64,000 nucleotides of DNA from Girardinichthys multiradiatus (Eukaryota > Chordata > Actinopteri > Cyprinodontiformes > Goodeidae), in assembly GCF_021462225.1 (NCBI RefSeq), contig NC_061796.1:45732891-45796890 (forward strand). Direction: 5' to 3'. Under the pieces are notes generated by a model, which searched no databases, had not been told where the DNA came from, and worked only from the letters and a program-made list of their open reading frames with translations. Positions 1-12,259 of the stretch are shown in pieces; within the stretch, counting starts at the first letter, position 1, and each line of letters starts with the position of its first letter. Both the position numbers and the translations under genes were made by a program.

Positions 1-2952
1 ACCCATAGTCTTTATGATATTTATTGGCGTTATGTGACGCCTATAAATATTTTCCATTAAAAGGTGTTTTTTTTTTGTTTGGTTAGTTTATAGTTTATTT
101 GGTTTGGTTGGACGTCATATCCTTTCATATGTTTTTCACAAAGGAAATTTTCAAAAAATGATTAAATTCTCAAAACATTTAGGGGTATTATGAGATCTTG
201 TAACAAGAGATCTCATAATATTAAAACAGGACTATAATGTTTTTCATATTTCCATCATGACATCCAATCAACTTGCAGTCAGGATGAGCTTATTTGGTCA
301 AATAAGCTTTGAAGAAGCTCTGACCACTTATTAGTTATATGTGTGATAGGATTCCTGGTACCTGGTTAAAAACTATAAATGGAGACAGATGAAACACGAC
401 TGATCTGTAAGTGCTGTAATGAAATATTGAGAAACTATTGTTGACATTGGATTCCGCAGCTTGCAGTATATTCACTTTTTCTTAAGTACTAAAGACTGCA
501 TTTAAACATCTCTAGATCAAAATCTCAAATACTTAGACTGGTCAAACGTGACCCGGATGATTCTATATATGTATAGTATAGTTTGAGGTTTGTAAAGCCT
601 TTATTCGGTTTGTGTTGGCAAAACAGAACAGGATTAAATAGTTTTTTGGCTTCAAACCAACTTAGTCACTGAATTATTTGACACTAAACTTTGACTATAT
701 TCTTAACACTCAAAAAAGAGCAATTTCACTGCTATTTATGCTTGACCACCTTCAGTAGGTTCCTGCTTGAAAACTGCAATTACATAGAGATGATAGCATA
801 TTCAGTTTGATCTCCGCCTGTCCTAGACTGCCATGGATTTTTGGGACATGACAAAAAAATGATACACCATGAGGATCGCATTTCTGAGGCAGCCACATGT
901 ATTGCACATATGCACAACTGGTACAGACTTTACTAATCTAATTTTGCAGCAATCAATAGATTCTCAATCAATGGATGAATTATTTCAAAAACTTTAATCT
1001 CATTTTACTCTATGCAGATTCTGTCTGCACCGATGATTCTTTCATCTGGCATGGTGAATGCTTGGAGGGACTCTAACTGATTTCAGCTTGACCTATTTTT
1101 TGATTAATTCACCTGATAAATATTTTCACACAAACTTCAAAGAAATATATTTTTGCTAATTTAAACTCATGTTTAATATACGTTGATACATATATAGTAA
1201 GATAGAAATGAGCACGACAGGAGCTTTAAATTTACGTATTCTAATTCTAAACTACCACCAGCAACAGGAAGATATGCAAAAGTTGCATGAGTAAGAAGTG
1301 GCCGTGGATAAAAAAGAGAGGACTTGGCAGCAGGAAGTGGCAAAGGAGCAAACCAGAGCCCCCAACAATAGCACAGGAACAAAAATACAAACCCAACAAA
1401 TTTTACACTTATGTGCAACCCATGCCAAAGCTCACATTTATATAGTTTTTAATATTTTCATGGCAGTGTTGAAAATAAAAAATTACTTTTTAGTTTGTTT
1501 TTGATTTGACTGCATTTGTTTGGAGTCTCAGGTTAAGCAAATTCATTTGTAAAATAATAAAATAAAGAACACAAATGAAAGCTTTGGCACTTGCATTGTG
1601 ATCTCGTCAGACCTGACACTTATTCACACTTGTCAAATGTCAGCACTGGTGGAATATTTCTACCCTTACCCCATTTGATGAAAATACATATTTACTTATT
1701 CGAAAGGCTCACTAGAATTCCCTTAATGATGCTGTCAAAGAAGGCAGCCACACCACTGATCATCTTGTTGTGTTTTTTTGTAATGATTGTCAGTATTGGA
1801 CCTTTTAGACTTTAGGCAGGAAGGAAATATCTGGATGGCAATTTACAGAATTAGCTGTACTTGCCTTAGAATAAAGATTTGTCACTGAGCTTTTATCTTA
1901 TGACTGTGCCATAATCTCTCGTTACCTGTTATAACAGGCATTATGTTCTGTCAGGAGTGGAAAGAAGCTCACATGATGCTGAAATGGAACGTGCATATTC
2001 AAAAGACATGTAAATGTGGATTATCTTAATGCAATAATTAGACATTAAAAAAAAACAGCTCAGAATAGGAATTGTGTGCTTTAACATCAACAGCACTTTT
2101 AGTTTTTAGACATCATGCAAGTTATTTTTCCACTTCTGGGTGATGTTGTTGTGTAGGGAAAAAACCCTAAACTCATGTCATTTGAGCTTATCATGTGGAG
2201 TAATGTATCACTAACCCCTGAAACCTCAGTCTGTGTTGCAACAATATTCCTGTTGGACTTAGGACTGTGTTTTAATGTAGAAATATTTTACTTTTTTTTT
2301 TCCTTTGTCCTCTTGTTGGAAAAACTTTGTTTATGTCACATTTCCAGCACGGCACCGTAGTATTGAAGTCAAGTATCAGTATTGAAAACCCATCTGGGAC
2401 CTGAGAAAGTTGTGTGTTGGTAAATAAATTCACACAAAGTTTCTAAGAGTTTGTTTTTAGCCCTTTTGCTTTTGTTTATAAATATTGATTATCCATTAAT
2501 TAAAATAAAGTTTTGTTCACACTAAGTGTTCTGTGCTCTCTTTTTGTCACTTTTGTCATTTCAAGTCTAAAAAAGAAAGTACACCCCATTTCAGTTCTAA
2601 GGTTTTTATCTATCAGAACATAATAAAATGAACAGAAAACTGAGAAAACCCACAACAGATTCCACACTGTCCCAGGAAAAGCAAGGTGAAACAAATATGC
2701 TGCTTCCATGTGATTTATTGTTCAGCAGCAATCAGACCTATGAAGTCAGGAGTTTTGTAGGTTTGCTGCTCTTGGGTGTAAAGGTCTGTGTTAGCATAAT
2801 GTCAAGACAGAAAGACAGCAGCAATGACTTTAGCAAAGCTACTGTTGCGACCCATTAACTGGGAAGGATTATTGGGCCATTTCTAAACAATTTAAAGACC
2901 ATCATTCTACTGAGAGAAAGATTATTCATAAGTGAACTTTTAAAATACCTGC
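1..2952. other. Gene-free AT-rich region
   Basis: I see no coding region, RNA gene or recognisable transposon here. Open frames are short, overlap on both strands and show no familiar motif. The only structure noted is a short perfect hairpin at 187-219. Confidence 0.6.
187..219. repeat. Perfect 12-bp hairpin with 9-nt loop
   Basis: The 12-base stem ATTATGAGATCT (187-198) is exactly repeated in reverse complement at 208-219 around a 9-base loop. A related, less perfect hairpin with the same AGATCT core lies near 54,958-54,986, so this may be the remnant of a small interspersed repeat. No function is apparent. Confidence 0.6.
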
Positions 2953-3297
2953 CAATCCTCTCAGGGGGCTCATGCCTATCTTTAGCAGTCATTGGGTGAG
3001 AGGCGAGGTACACCATGGACAGTTTGCCAGTCCATCACAGGATTGCACAAAGACACATGGGACAAACAACCATGCACGCACACACTCACACATCAGGTCA
3101 TTTTAGGGAGACAAATTAACCTAACATACATGCTTTTTGACTATGGGTGGAAGCTGAAATACCTGGAGAGAACACATGTATGACCCCCTAGGGAACATGC
3201 AAACTCCATGCAGAAAGACCCCAGGTCAGGATTTGAAGCCATGGCCTTGTTGCTGCCTGCAACAAAACATAACTAACAATTGCACAACTATGCAGGC
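2953..3297 (+). repeat. Old interspersed repeat common in fish genomes
   Basis: The segment contains, in order, phrases I recognise from a repeat scattered widely through teleost genomes: a 'cattgggtgagaggcgaggt' block near 2,990, 'gccagtccatcacagg' near 3,026, an 'aaccatgcacgcacacac' block, 'acaaattaacctaaca', and 'aacatgcaaactccatgcag' near 3,197. It is diverged and has no coding capacity. I do not know its proper family name, so class is left open. Confidence 0.6.
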
Positions 3298-6200
3298 AGG
3301 ATCTGACAATGAAAAATGAAAATGAAGGAGTTTAAAGTGCCTTGCAAAGCATTTATAACCCTTCTTTTAATATTTTTCCATGTAACAAATATAAAGATCA
3401 ATTCATTTCACAATTGTTTTGGTGTTTGTTTGACTAAAACAAAGAAGTGCTTGACTGTGAAGTGTAACTGTTGGTCTCTGCAGCTCTTCCAGAGTTATCA
3501 GATGCCTGAAATAGTACCCAGAAACAAACAATTAAATATTAAATCTTCAGTGTTTTCTACTTGCCCAGAACACAGCATCTGCTTCTCTGCATTTACATTT
3601 GGTTCTTCTGCCGTGGACACATCTGACCAATAAACAGACTGAACGTTTTCACAAGGTTTGTAGTGATAAGTTTTGTTTTAGTTTTCTCTGTGTTGAAAGA
3701 AACCAAACCAGTGGAAACGTTTACAAGTAACAAACTCATTAACTGATTCAGAACAAACTAAATGAACTATAGGCCCTAAAAGGCCCAAACAAACCTCTGA
3801 GGCCTTCACAGAACATGTGAGTTTAAAGTTCCACACATGTAGACTCTACTTACAAATAAGGAAGCCAACTGACTGCACTGTATTTTATTTAGGAGTATAG
3901 GATAAACGGGGTCTGAATGAGTGTCAGAGGTGCTAATGATTGGGCATGAAGCAGATAACCTGGATAACTAAGAACATTTACTTAGAGTAAATGAGGTAAA
4001 AGAACAAGTTGACAATTTGTAACTTATAACAACAGAGCGTTTTATCACCATTTGTTGACCAAAGATGACTACTTGTCCAGGGTGAATGTTTCATTTCAAC
4101 TCTGTGTAAAACATTATCTGGTCTGCTAGTACATCTCATAAAAAAACAAATTAAGAAGAATAATCAAGTGAATCAAAAGATACAAACTGGCTGACTGATG
4201 TCTTAGAATCTGCTGAAGATGTGCAACAGTATATTTCTGCTGATATACAGTCCTTTGCTGCAGCCGTTACATTTCTGTATATAAACCTGAAAAAGAAAAT
4301 GTTGAAGATATGTGTGCCTCTGTTTTTTTGCAAATATATGCAAGGTGTGTCTGTAATTTATTGTTCTTATAACATAACTGCTGTTAAAAACCTGGTAAAT
4401 AATGTTTATATCCTTGGTTAACTGTTAACTTATGTTACTGGGTGCTCTCTGCCCGCAGCTGCTTCTCTTGAAGTGCAAAGGAGCTTACAGATTCTAACCA
4501 CTTTGTATACCTTTCAGAATAAATAATTTAATGGCACCTTAGAGACTGAAAAACGCATTAATCAAAAAGGGAAAGAAAAATAATCAATACCACTGATCAA
4601 TCAATTCTATTAAATCAAAAATAGGGTTTTCCCCGCTCTTGTTGGGATGCCACCCAAATGTTGATTCAGCCTCTACAGAAAGTAAAGTATGACATGTCAT
4701 TGTTTTAAAGGGGAGACATGAGAGAGGAACAACACACATGATCTTTAACCTCTGGGTCCAAGGGGGGTCAGTACATGTGAGAGTTGCGACTCCAGCCAGA
4801 CCCCGGGATACAACATGTATGACCATGAACTCTGAACTGTACACACAAAGGTCGGTATGAACTTTTCTACACTTTCAGTGTCACACTAACTTATGCCAAA
4901 TCCAGCCTAGGAAGAGAAGGAGTCATAGCTGACTCCCCGTGGCGTCATCGTTGGAACAAAAACGCCGTGTTCCAACATGGCGGCCTCTACCACACAGGTC
5001 TCCAGCAGAACCAGACGGAGAGACACAATGTGTGTGAGTTGTCTCTTGCTGGCAAGAAGGCACTCTTCACCTTGGATCCAAAAGTGACTATGATCACATG
5101 GCTCATGCGCAACAAAGCTAAGTAATGATTTGCTGTACCCAGCATTCATTCAAGCTTGGCTCACCCTTTCACTATTGTCTGAATACCACTGCCTTATTGG
5201 GCTGGTATTCACTGGAAAACAGACGGGAAAACAGGCCCAGTTATTCTTTAACAAAATATTGTAAATATTGATACTAAATAATATAATCCTAATAATAATC
5301 ACAACATGAGCAAGTTTGGGTAAATGTAGCTGCTGATAGCTGATGCTGTTGATAGTCAGAGAAAAACTCAAGATGACAGAAAAAGCAGAGATAAGTTACA
5401 GTACCTCACACACGTAGAGTCCACAGAGACATCACATTTGACCATAAACCTTATTTAACTGTTTTTCCCGGGGTCACTTAGAAGTGTCTTTGTCAGATCT
5501 TTTAGATCTAGTCACAGTTTTGCATCTGGTGCTCCCAAATCTTAAAATTAGTTTGTCTGGATTTCTGTCGGTACAGGTTAAAGCATAATCTACACTTTAT
5601 GAACCTTAAATTTGATTAATATGTTAAACTCTGAAGGCTGTTTTTATGCAATTGAGTTGGCATGTCTTAGGTACCTTGAATGTAAAACTAGTCCCGGTCA
5701 AGATATGGGTATGTGACATTTCTTGTCTTACCCTAGTCTAATGAACATGTTTGAGAATAAAATAATAGAATCCAGTTTTGCTCAGCTGTTGCATGTGAAA
5801 TAGGCTTTAGATTATCCAAAGTCTGACTGGCTGGTCCCTCCTGAAGCTCCAGTGATTGAGAAGGTATACAGAGAAGCACAGAACCAGACAACCCATTGAG
5901 AAGTCTTGCCCAACTGCGATTCGATTGCCATAAATGTTTTTGTTTGCATCGTAAGCTTGGATGGCTTAGAGGTGCATCCTTGTCACTTAATATCTTTCTC
6001 AGAGTAGTTGATCCAGTTCCAGTGTGGAACCATCAAGACATTCAAAGTTCTGATCCAGAAATGGAAAATTTTCCATTCTGACTAAACTTCCAGTTGGAAA
6101 CCACAGCTAGATGTGTCAAGATTTTCCCTTGAATCAAGGTGAAAGATGGGACTGTGGGAACAACACCTAGAGGGATTGAAATTGGTTCCATCGCAAACAG

Positions 6201-8047
6201 CCCAATCTGCGACCATAGTTAACATTTCTTTATTGTTCTAGCGGATGGATCAAAGGTGGTTCCAAGATTTTTAATTCTTACCGCTTTTCCCCTTCTTTTT
6301 AAAAATTATTTCTGTTGTAATTGAAATGTAGCCATTTTAGCATTCATCCTAAATAAATCTTAACACTGAGAAATATTCAAAGCTCTCCTAATTCCTCCTT
6401 AAATCTGTGGTAGATTGTGAGACTAATTTATTTCTGAACATTAATACAGTTTAATGTTGCGTACCCACGCTGCACACTCATGCAAGAACAAACAAAAGCC
6501 ACTTTCCCCCTCCTGGTAACCTTGCACCCTTTCAACTCAGTCTCCACCCCCCACCATCTATCCTAGCCACCCACTGCCGTCTCGCCCCCTCCACTACACA
6601 CCACACGTGTGCGTATGAAGAGTAGCCGACTGACTTACACCTTCATTTCAGAGCTGTCACTCCTGGCCAAACACCATGACCCCTCAACCTCCATTTTGGA
6701 GGCGCACATTTTTTTTTCTTTCCCTCACCATATGAATATAAAAAACACATGTGGCCCAAAGGGGCTTATGTGTGTGTGCCTGTGTGTGTGTGTGAATGTT
6801 TATGTGCGCAGGTAAATCAAACTGACACAGCTCCTTTGAATGGCAGCAGCTGAATTACTTTTGCACTTCAATTTTGCACACCTGCCATTTACGGCTAACG
6901 CTGGGCTCAGCATAAACTATAAAAGCAAAATACGCGGCGTCAAGATACAAATCAGCACCTGTAAATATCCTAACCTACAAAGCCACATGAAGCAATGGCA
7001 AGTTTTCCCTTTGAAGGTAAATTACTTGCCTTCTTAATGATAGACAGTCCACATTTTAACTAATATGGTAGATATTACTTTGCTTTGTTTTGCAGCTTTA
7101 TCAGATAGACATCATCTCCTTCAATGGAAACCCAGTAATTACACATGAAGGAGTAATTTCATTATTTTATCTAAATGGACACATATCTGTGTTCACACTT
7201 AAAATTCCAAAACAATGCATCTGAACCATTTTGCAGGTAGGCAGTCATGCCAATCAGGTCCCAGCCAAAGGTCGAAATGACAAACACAATAAGGCTGCAG
7301 ATTCATCAACCCAAGAGCTCTGACAGTAATTGTCCTGGGTCCATGTCACAGCCGCCGCCTGCACTGTTAAAAATACAAGGGATGCTCCTTTGACAGACAT
7401 GACATGGGCGTTAGTCACATGCATTTAAGCCAGACACCTGCACTATTTGTTATGACACACTTTCAATTTACTGTAGAAGAGAGCAGTGATGAACAGTGCC
7501 CTACGTTAGAGGAGAAGGGCTTATAAAAGTGGAGCACAGTGTTTGTAATTTGGCCTTGGGCAGAGAAGGTAGCACATGAGAGGGATTTTTGTTTAATAAA
7601 AGGGTGCTTTTTATCTTGTTGGTAAATGTGAGCGGTGGCAGCACAAGGGCAAGCCATGGACGTCCATCTCATGGGGGAAGCGAGATCGATAGGTGGGATG
7701 TTAGACTGAATTGAGGTCACTCTTTGTCTCCCCAAAGAGGTCCCACTTACGAGTCGCCATCAAAATAAAGAGCAGTATTAAGTGAAGGGTTGGGGGGTGG
7801 GTAGCTGACTTGTATCCGTGACCCTCCTCTTGTCAGAGCAGCGAGTCTGGTTGCTTTGCAATGTGTTCATTCTCAGTGACAGTGACAGAGTAGTTCAGAT
7901 AAAAAATGTTTCAAATAAAGGTGTTTACAATAAAGCTGGATAAATCAATTTTGTTTTCTACAGTCCTCCATACAGTTTAGTATGGAATACAGTAGTCCCA
8001 CATTAAGAAGACAGCTTTAAGACCCATACCACTGCATGCCACTTTTA
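3298..8047. other. Gene-free region
   Basis: No supportable gene. Many short overlapping open frames occur but none has a domain, a sensible start or a partner exon. The part around 7,250-7,700 is less AT-rich and more complex than its surroundings and could be conserved regulatory DNA. A (TG)n tract lies at 6,769-6,794. Confidence 0.55.
6769..6794. repeat. (TG)n microsatellite
   Basis: Slightly interrupted TG dinucleotide run of about 26 bases. Confidence 0.9.
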
Positions 8048-9582
8048 ATACTCGTACTCGTCGTCTTCCGCTTATCCGGGACCGGGTCGCGGGGGCAGCA
8101 AACTCAGCAGAGACGCCCAGACACCTCTTCCAGCTCCTCCGGGGGGAGCCCAAGGTGTTCCCATGCCAGCCGAGACATAGTCCCTCCAGAGTGTCCTTGG
8201 TCGTCCCCGGGGCCTCCTCCCGGTGGGACGTGCCTGGAACACCTCCCGAGGAAGGCGTCCAGGAGGCATCCGGTATTGATGCCCAAGCCACCTCAACTGG
8301 CTCCTCTCGATGTGGAGGAGCAGCGGTTCTACTCCGAGCCCCTCCCGGATGGCCGAGCTCCTCACCCTATCTCTAAGGGAGTGCCCGGCCACCCTACGGA
8401 GGAAGCTCATTTCAGCCGCTTGTATCCGAGATCTTGTTCTTTCGGTCATGACCCAAAGTTCATGGCCATAGGTGAGGGTAGGAACGTAGACTGACTGGTA
8501 AATCGAGAGCTTCGCTTTTGGGCTCAGCTCTCACTTCACCACAATGGACCGGCACAGCGCCCCCATTACTGTGGCAGCCGCACCGATCCGTCTGTCGATC
8601 TCCTGCTCCATTCTTCCCTCACTCGTGAACAAGACCCCGAGATGCTTAAACTCCTCCACTTGAGGCAGGAACTCCCCTCCAACCTGAAGAGGACAAGCCA
8701 CCCTTTTCCGGTCGAGAACCATGGCCTCGGACTTGGAGGAGCTGATCTTCATCCCAGCCTCTTCACACTCGGCTGCGAACCGCCCCAGTGCATGCTGTAG
8801 GTCTTGGCTAGAGGGGGCCAGCAGGACCACGTCATCTGCAAAAAGAAGAGATGAAATCCTCTGGTCCCCAAACCAGCCCTTGGCTGCGCCTAGAAATCCT
8901 GTCCATAAAAATTATGAACAAGACCGGTGACAAAGGGCAGCCCTGCCGGAGTCCAACATGCACCGGGAACAGGTCCGACTTAGTGCCGGCAATGCGAACC
9001 AAACTCCTGCTCCGCTTGTACAGAGACCGGATGGCCCCTAGTAAAGAGCCACCTATTCCATACTCCTGGAGCAATTTCTAGTCGATATCTCTCGACCTCC
9101 CGCACCAGCTCAAGGTCCTTCCCCCCCAGCGAGGTGACATTCCACATCCCTAGAGCCAGCCTAAGCATCCGGGGATCGGGCCGCCGAGGTCTCCACCTTC
9201 GTCCACCGCCCAATCCTCTTTGCACCGGTCCCTCACGGTTCCCCCTGCAGGTGGTGGGCACACTGGGGGATGGTCTCGCGTCTCTCGTTCGGGCTTGGCC
9301 CGGCCGGGTCCCGCGAGGAGCAACTTGGCCACCAGGTGCTCTCTGACGAGTCCCGACCCCAGGCCTGGCTCCAGGGTGGGACCCCGGCTCCGCCGTACCG
9401 GGCGACGTCACGTGCCTCGATACTGTAGGCGTCATGAGGGATCCTCGAACCGCTCTTTGTCTGACCCGTCACCTAGAGCCTGTTTGCCATGGGAGACCCT
9501 ATCAGGGGCATTTAAGCCCCAGATAACATAGCCTCTAGGATCATTCGAGCACTCAAACCCCTCCACCACGTTAAGTTGGCGG
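8048..9582 (-). mobile_element. Rex3 non-LTR retrotransposon (RTE clade), internally deleted copy
   Basis: Read on the minus strand, this is a Rex3-type LINE. It contains the segment I remember as the forward primer site used to amplify Rex3 from fish (plus-strand 'ggtgacaaagggcagccctg' at about 8,925-8,944), and it is closely similar to the longer copy at 46.9-50.0 kb. The 5' untranslated part (about 9,582 down to 9,160) is kept, followed by the first residues of the endonuclease. The sequence then jumps at about 9,077 into the middle of the reverse transcriptase. Compared with the second copy about 1.7 kb is missing. The element ends in the shared 3' tail close to 8,048. Confidence 0.92.
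8072..9180 (-). pseudogene. Rex3 reverse transcriptase, broken
   Basis: This is the remains of the single Rex3 protein, which normally joins an apurinic-like endonuclease to a reverse transcriptase. In coding order one sees an endonuclease start (MWNVTSLGG-like, about 9,145), a deletion joint at about 9,077, then RT residues including [12 protein letters not shown] (about 8,940). After a frameshift near 8,835 comes [12 protein letters not shown], and after another break near 8,500 the C-terminal segment with [12 protein letters not shown] and the terminal LLPPRPGPG, ending at the stop at 8,072. Most of the endonuclease and the first RT motifs are absent and at least two frame breaks are present, so it cannot make a working enzyme. 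Confidence 0.88.
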
Positions 9583-10054
9583 TAAATACTTCCTATGAAA
9601 TAAAATAAACTGAAGCATTTTTAAATTCAAAATTAACTTTTTTTTAGTTGATGAGTTTCTAGGATTTTTAATTTCTATGATTTTTAAAATATTAGCAGCT
9701 GGGGCGCCAAAGGGGAGACATTAATTACTTCCTGTTTCTGTGGGATATACATATAAATGTGGCGAAGAGGCCCTTTTCTCTCAGATACTCTAAAAATGGG
9801 GAAAAACATGTGAACACACCTAGGATCATGGAGGACCTGTGATATTGGGGACCTGGTTCTCTTTCAAAGGCCACAGGGACCTTGTGGGAGTACATGGTCT
9901 GAAGAACGTTTTGAAATATCAGGATACTTTAAATAACAATCTGGTTAACTGGAACTAGGTCCTTACTGGGTTGATAAGTGCAATAATGACGCCAACATAT
10001 AGGCAAATCACAGAAAGAAATCCTTCTTCTATAGGCATCCTGGTCCAGCACCTA
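9583..10054. other. Short gene-free spacer
   Basis: AT-rich sequence between the Rex3 copy and the Tc1 element. Nothing recognised. Confidence 0.55.
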
Positions 10055-11290
10055 CAGGGGTTGGACAATGAAACTGAAACACCTGTCATTTTAGTGTGGG
10101 AGGTTTTATGGCTAAATTGGACCAGCCTGGTAGTCAGTCTTCATTGATTGTACATTGCACCAGTAAGAGCAGAGTGTGAAGGTTCAATTAGGAGGGTAAG
10201 AGCACAGTTTTGCTCAAAATATTGAAATGCACACAACATTATGAGTGACATACCAGAGTTCAAAAGAGGACAAATTGTTAGTGCACGTCTTGCTGGCGCA
10301 TCTGTGACCAAGACAGCAAGTCTTTGTGATGTATCAAGAGCCACGGTATCCAGGGTAATGTTAGCATACCACCAAGAAGGACGAACCACATCCAACAGGA
10401 TTTACTGTGGACGCAAGAGGAAGCTGTCTGAAAGGGATGTTCGGGTGCTAACCCGGATTGTATCCAAAAAACGTAAAACCACGGCTGCCCAAATCCTGTC
10501 AGAATTAAATGTGCACCTCAACTCTCCTGTTTTCACCAGAACTGTCCGTCAGGAGCTTCACAGGGTCAATATACACGGCCGGGCTGCTATAGCCAAACCT
10601 TTGGTCACTCATGCCAATGCCAAATGTCGGTTTCAATGGTGCAAGGAGCGCAAATCTTGGACTGTGGACAATGTGAAACATGTATTGTTCTCTGATGAGT
10701 CCACCTTTACTGTTTTCCCCACATCCGGGAGAGTTGCGGTGTGGAGAAGCCCCAAAGAATCGTACCACCCAGACTGTTGCATGCCCAGAGTGAAGCATGG
10801 GGGTGGATCAGTGATGGTTTGGGCTGCCATAATGAGCGCGTCACTGCCAAGGACTACTGAACCATTCTTGAGGACCATGTGCATCCAATGGTTCAAACAT
10901 TGTATCCTGAAGGCAGTGCCATGTATCAGGATGACAATGCACCAATACACACAGCAAGACTGGTGAAAGATTGGTTTGATGAACATGAAAGTGAAGTTGA
11001 ACATCTCCCATGGCCTGCACAGTCACCAGATCTAAATATTATTGAGCCACTTTGGGGTGTTTTGGAGGAGCAAGTCAGGAAACGTTTTCCTCCACCAGTA
11101 TCACGTAGTGACCTGGCCACTATCCTGCAAGAAGAATGGCTTAAAATCCCTCTGACCACTGTGCAGGACTTGTATATGTCATTCCCAAGACGAATTGATG
11201 CTGTATTGGCCGCAAAAGGAGGCCCTACACCATACTAATAAATTATTGTGGTCTAAAACCAGGTGTTTCAGTTTCATTGTCCAACCCCTG
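10055..11290 (+). mobile_element. Tc1/mariner transposon with DD36E spacing, full length but broken
   Basis: Both ends are clear. A 31-bp terminal inverted repeat beginning CAGGGGTTGGACAATGAAAC occupies 10,055-10,085, and its exact reverse complement ends at 11,290. TA dinucleotides flank both ends (10,053-10,054 and 11,291-11,292), as expected for Tc1/mariner target-site duplication. Length is 1,236 bp with a single transposase gene inside. The perfect inverted repeats suggest a fairly young copy. The residue count between the last two catalytic acids is 36 rather than the usual 34 of Tc1. This matches a group I remember as DD36E/Incomer; that assignment is inference. Confidence 0.92.
10241..11238 (+). 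pseudogene. Tc1-like transposase (DD36E), frameshifted
   Basis: Cut-and-paste transposase. The N-terminal half (from the ATG at 10,241) has a helix-turn-helix DNA-binding region (KTASLCDVSRATVSRVM, about residues 24-40) and the first catalytic aspartate in FSDES (codon at 10,694, residue 152). After VMVWAAIM near 10,832 the frame is lost, apparently with a small deletion. A stop codon lies at about 10,857 in the resumed frame, which then runs to 11,238. That part holds the second aspartate in YQDDNAP (codon at 10,933) and the glutamate in NIIEPLWG (codon at 11,044), with 36 residues between them. Domain content is complete for the family, but the frameshift and stop inactivate it. Confidence 0.9.
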
Positions 11291-12029
11291 TATATCCTAT
11301 CTGAAATCTAATATGTGAGGTAACTGTAAGAGGAGATCCTGGGGTCTTTACAATCTGGACAGATTGTGCAAGGAGGGTGAACAAAGTATTAGTACCCAGG
11401 GTGCCAAAAGGGGCAACATAAACATATGCTGCGCCTTCATTTCAAAAGCAGTCAGCTGACATGGTTCAGGGATCTAATCAGGACACCTCCCCTTGGACGT
11501 TTTCTGGGTACTTTCAACTGGGAGCAGACCCAGTTCTTCCTGGGGGGACCATATATTCCTTCTGTTCTGGGAACGCTCTGGGATCCCCCAAAATGAGCTG
11601 GAAAGTGTAGCCAGGGAGAGGGATGTCTGAGATTTGAATTCCTACTCCCATGACTCAACCATGGATAAGCAGAAAACGGATGAATAAAAAACATGTAACT
11701 TCATGCCATGTGAAGTATGTTTAGTACAAATTAAACTACAAAGAACCTGAAACATTGTAATTTCCACCCTAAACTGGCTGTGGGACATCAAGCAAAGCTT
11801 GATCAATCTCAGGTTTCGGGATAATGACTGAAACATCTCCCTTTATCCTAGGGTTTACTGCTGATGATATATATTAAAGCTTTCCAACTAAAATGAATTA
11901 GAAAGTTTACAGTGAACCATTCCTTCCATTAACATAATCTGCACTGGGACTGCAGTAGCTAGATGAGGCAGCATATGGTTCAATTAAATGGTTCGATGGT
12001 TATTTGGCCACTTTTTGATTTTTGTTGGC

Positions 12030-12069
12030 TAGTCACCATTCATCTGTATCCTCAGATGAATGGTGACTA
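12030..12069. repeat. Perfect 17-bp hairpin with 6-nt loop
   Basis: The stem TAGTCACCATTCATCTG (12,030-12,046) is followed by a 6-base loop and its exact reverse complement (12,053-12,069). It is too short for a typical microRNA precursor. It may be a mini inverted-repeat remnant or simply a DNA cruciform site. Confidence 0.75.
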
Positions 12070-12259
12070 TCATCAGACTGCTCTGTGGTTTTTTTTAAAC
12101 CAGACTCTTTAATATAGCTTGACAAAAGGAGCAGAGAAATCTCCATCACCAGAGGTGGTTGTGCAAATGGTTTATGAGAAGCAGACAAAGTCAAAGTTGA
12201 TTCTAAGATTCATTTATTTCCCTTTGCTTTTCTTTTCCTTTCTATGATTTATGTTTAAT

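Noticed and set aside
5896..6081. Possible degenerate retroelement pol sequence
   Set aside because: A few words resemble gypsy or retroviral pol, but no ordered set of motifs could be followed.
8036..9531. Plus-strand frames over the first Rex3 copy
   Set aside because: Antisense shadows of the GC-rich Rex3 coding strand.
12030..12069. Hairpin considered as a microRNA gene
   Set aside because: Total length 40 bases with a perfect stem is outside the usual precursor size.
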